From assembly GCA_937891135.1 (NCBI GenBank), contig CALAFB010000082.1, positions 62,001 to 126,000 of the forward strand: 64,000 bases of DNA, written 5' to 3'. Below are positions 63,042 to 64,000 of this stretch, piece by piece; the first letter of the stretch is position 1; every line of letters starts with the position of its first letter. The stretch is from an uncultured Elusimicrobium sp. (lineage in GTDB: Bacteria > Elusimicrobiota > Elusimicrobia > Elusimicrobiales > Elusimicrobiaceae). Both the position numbers and the translations under genes were made by a program. The notes beneath the pieces were generated by a model. That model saw only the letters and a program-made list of their open reading frames with translations, was not told the DNA's origin and did not search any database.

Positions 63042-63072
63042 CAACCCTCTTTTAAAAAGGGGGTTGTTTTTT
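63042..63072 (+). terminator. Terminator of the serS operon
   Basis: CAACCCTCTTTT and AAAAGGGGGTTG form a stem with one mismatch, ending in a T6 run. Confidence 0.8.
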
Positions 63073-63129
63073 ATAAAACACTTTTATACAGTATAGATAC
63101 CTAATGATAGGTAAGGAGATAAACAAAAC

Positions 63130-63723
63130 ATGAAGAAATTCGTAATTGCAGTATTAGCCGTGTTGTTTGTTGCCCCGGCCGCGATAGCGGAAGGATGGGG
63201 TGTGGGTGTAAAACTCGGTGCCGGTGAAAACGACCCGAAAACAATGAAAGAAGCCTTTGATTCCTTGGGTGGGGAGTTGGACAAAAATGCCGGATATTTC
63301 AACTTAGAAGTTTTACACGAGTGGGCCCTGAATGATGAAGCCAACAAAATTGGTGCCAAAGTCGGTTGGGATATGTATGGCGAAAACGAATACAAACGAT
63401 TAGGTCAAAAGGCTACAGAAGAAACCTATTCCTTCCCGTTTACCGTTTATTACAAACGCGATAACGGCGTAAAAAATCTTTCTTGGTTCGGCGGGGCGGG
63501 TGTAACCATTCTTCGTTCCAAAATAGAAGTTGGGGCTAATGATACAAGCAAAAACAAGGTATTTCCGCATGTCGTAATCGGTGGGGAATACCGCTTTACT
63601 AAAGTATTCGCGCTCGGTTTAGAAGCCCGCTATAACTTTGCTGCCAAAGTGAAAAAGGACGGCATGGTGTTGTCTGACCGTACCGGATTTGGCGGTGCGT
63701 TAACGGGCCGTTTCTACTTCTAA
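63130..63723 (+). CDS. Predicted outer-membrane beta-barrel protein
   Basis: 197 residues with signal peptide MKKFVIAVLAVLFVAPAAIA. Strand-like segments (WGVGVKLGAG, NKIGAKVGWDMYG, YSFPFTVYYKR, SWFGGAGVTILRSKIEVG, FALGLEARYNFAAKV) and a C-terminal GRFYF ending in Phe indicate a small barrel of eight or ten strands. AAGGAGA is 9 bases before the ATG. Own terminator at 63744-63772. Function unknown. Confidence 0.72.
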   Translation: MKKFVIAVLAVLFVAPAAIAEGWGVGVKLGAGENDPKTMKEAFDSLGGELDKNAGYFNLEVLHEWALNDEANKIGAKVGWDMYGENEYKRLGQKATEETYSFPFTVYYKRDNGVKNLSWFGGAGVTILRSKIEVGANDTSKNKVFPHVVIGGEYRFTKVFALGLEARYNFAAKVKKDGMVLSDRTGFGGALTGRFYF

Positions 63724-63743
63724 TTTGTTGTTTTAGAAGATTT

Positions 63744-63772
63744 ATCCCCCCGCTTGTTATAAGTGGGGGGAT
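63744..63772 (+). terminator. Terminator after the beta-barrel gene
   Basis: ATCCCCCCGCTT and AAGTGGGGGGAT pair with one G-T, then TATTATTTTAT. Confidence 0.75.
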
Positions 63773-63806
63773 TATTATTTTATGCCGATTATGATGCTTT
63801 TATAAC

Positions 63807-64000
63807 TTAATATGGCAAGGTGTATATCCTTGCTCGGTTTTTATATTTAGTGCCCCCCATAATTTTTTGACAATAAGCACCGTCTTCTCCGTCAAATGTT
63901 ATGCCGTCAAGGTCTCGTTCGTAACAAATGATAGTATCTGACGGGAATAATCCATCAGGCCGATTCAACCAATACACAAACCCAATGCCTGTATAAGGGC
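63807..64000 (-). CDS. Type IV pilin-like protein, 3' part only
   Basis: A minus-strand frame runs in from the right edge and stops at 63807-63809. Its last residues (GFVYWLNRPDGLFPSDTIIC, then DGEDGAYCQKIMGG and IYTLPY) match the C-terminus of the pilin at 3305 ([22 protein letters not shown]). It is convergent with the beta-barrel gene, like most other pilins here. The start and any leader lie outside the window. Confidence 0.75.
   Translation of the reverse strand, partial: PYTGIGFVYWLNRPDGLFPSDTIICYERDLDGITFDGEDGAYCQKIMGGTKYKNRARIYTLPY

Noticed and set aside
1..64000. CRISPR array, prophage or complete insertion sequence
   Set aside because: No regularly spaced direct repeats, cas, phage structural or transposase genes were seen. 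The only mobile-type DNA is the non-coding MITE and the short palindromic repeats.

Overview
The window is ordinary bacterial housekeeping sequence, densely coding and Gram-negative in character: a tripartite RND efflux pump, outer-membrane beta-barrels, lipoproteins with lipoboxes, and a MurE with the meso-DAP signature. Into this are scattered an exceptional number of solitary type IV pilin-like genes, 11 loci in 64 kb counting one cut by the right edge. Solitary PilE-like genes in this number, together with a bacterial deoxyhypusine-synthase homologue and GH57 enzymes, suggest a gut-type Elusimicrobiota genome. That assignment is inference; no rRNA marker is present.

Layout. 0-8.5 kb: beta-barrel protein, deoxyhypusine synthase-like gene, glyA, pilin, metallophosphoesterase and smc. 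8.6-14 kb: 74-residue repeat protein, decayed pilin with a 260-bp MITE-like insertion at its promoter, oligopeptide-binding lipoprotein, C39-like peptidase, tRNA-Pro, pilin. 13.6-18.7 kb: minus-strand run tlyA-xseB-xseA-rarA-zapA-like, then phoH/PIN. 18.8-26.5 kb: GH57/DUF3536, pilin, deoB, a hypothetical gene and an EAL phosphodiesterase with a degenerate GGDEF domain. 26.5-39 kb: broken pilin, murE-murD, RND pump operon, secreted basic-tailed protein, frameshifted pilin, EamA transporter. 39-50 kb: DUF4912 plus GH57 branching enzyme, pilin, degenerate BirA-like protein, uvrB, pilin, dnaE, Nudix. 50-58.5 kb: pilin, paralogue of the basic-tailed protein, then a tight operon AI-2E-ampG-murQ-anmK-nagZ for peptidoglycan recycling, pilin. 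58.8-64 kb: beta-barrel, CsgG-like lipoprotein, small membrane protein, serS, TPR protein, beta-barrel, and the 3' end of another pilin.

The most interesting signal is in front of the pilins. Nine of the ten pilin genes whose 5' region is inside the window carry a roughly 165-230 nt structured 5' leader; the tenth has a deleted core. In those with the standard promoter the RNA begins 16-18 nt after a sigma-70 -10 box. It is closed by a helix (typically CUGUUUUUGG with CCRAARRCAG). Inside are a long-range helix A:A' whose sequence differs in almost every copy while pairing is kept, a conserved strand B (mostly ACGGCUG), and a downstream B' (AGCCGU) that makes a pseudoknot with B. An upstream strand B0 can pair with the same B, so B0 and B' compete. 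In the closing strand a UUCUCC element is complementary to the pilin Shine-Dalgarno GGAGAA, and in divergent copies anti-SD and SD change together. This looks like a repeated cis-regulatory RNA switch controlling a dispersed pilin regulon. I do not recognise it as a known riboswitch class.

A second layer is insertion of palindromic repeats at one spot of several pilin genes, between the initiator region and the Gly-Phe processing site, in frame in three of them; two of these insertions bring an ATG that could restart a short prepilin. Three pilin genes are frameshifted, so the set seems to be expanding and decaying.
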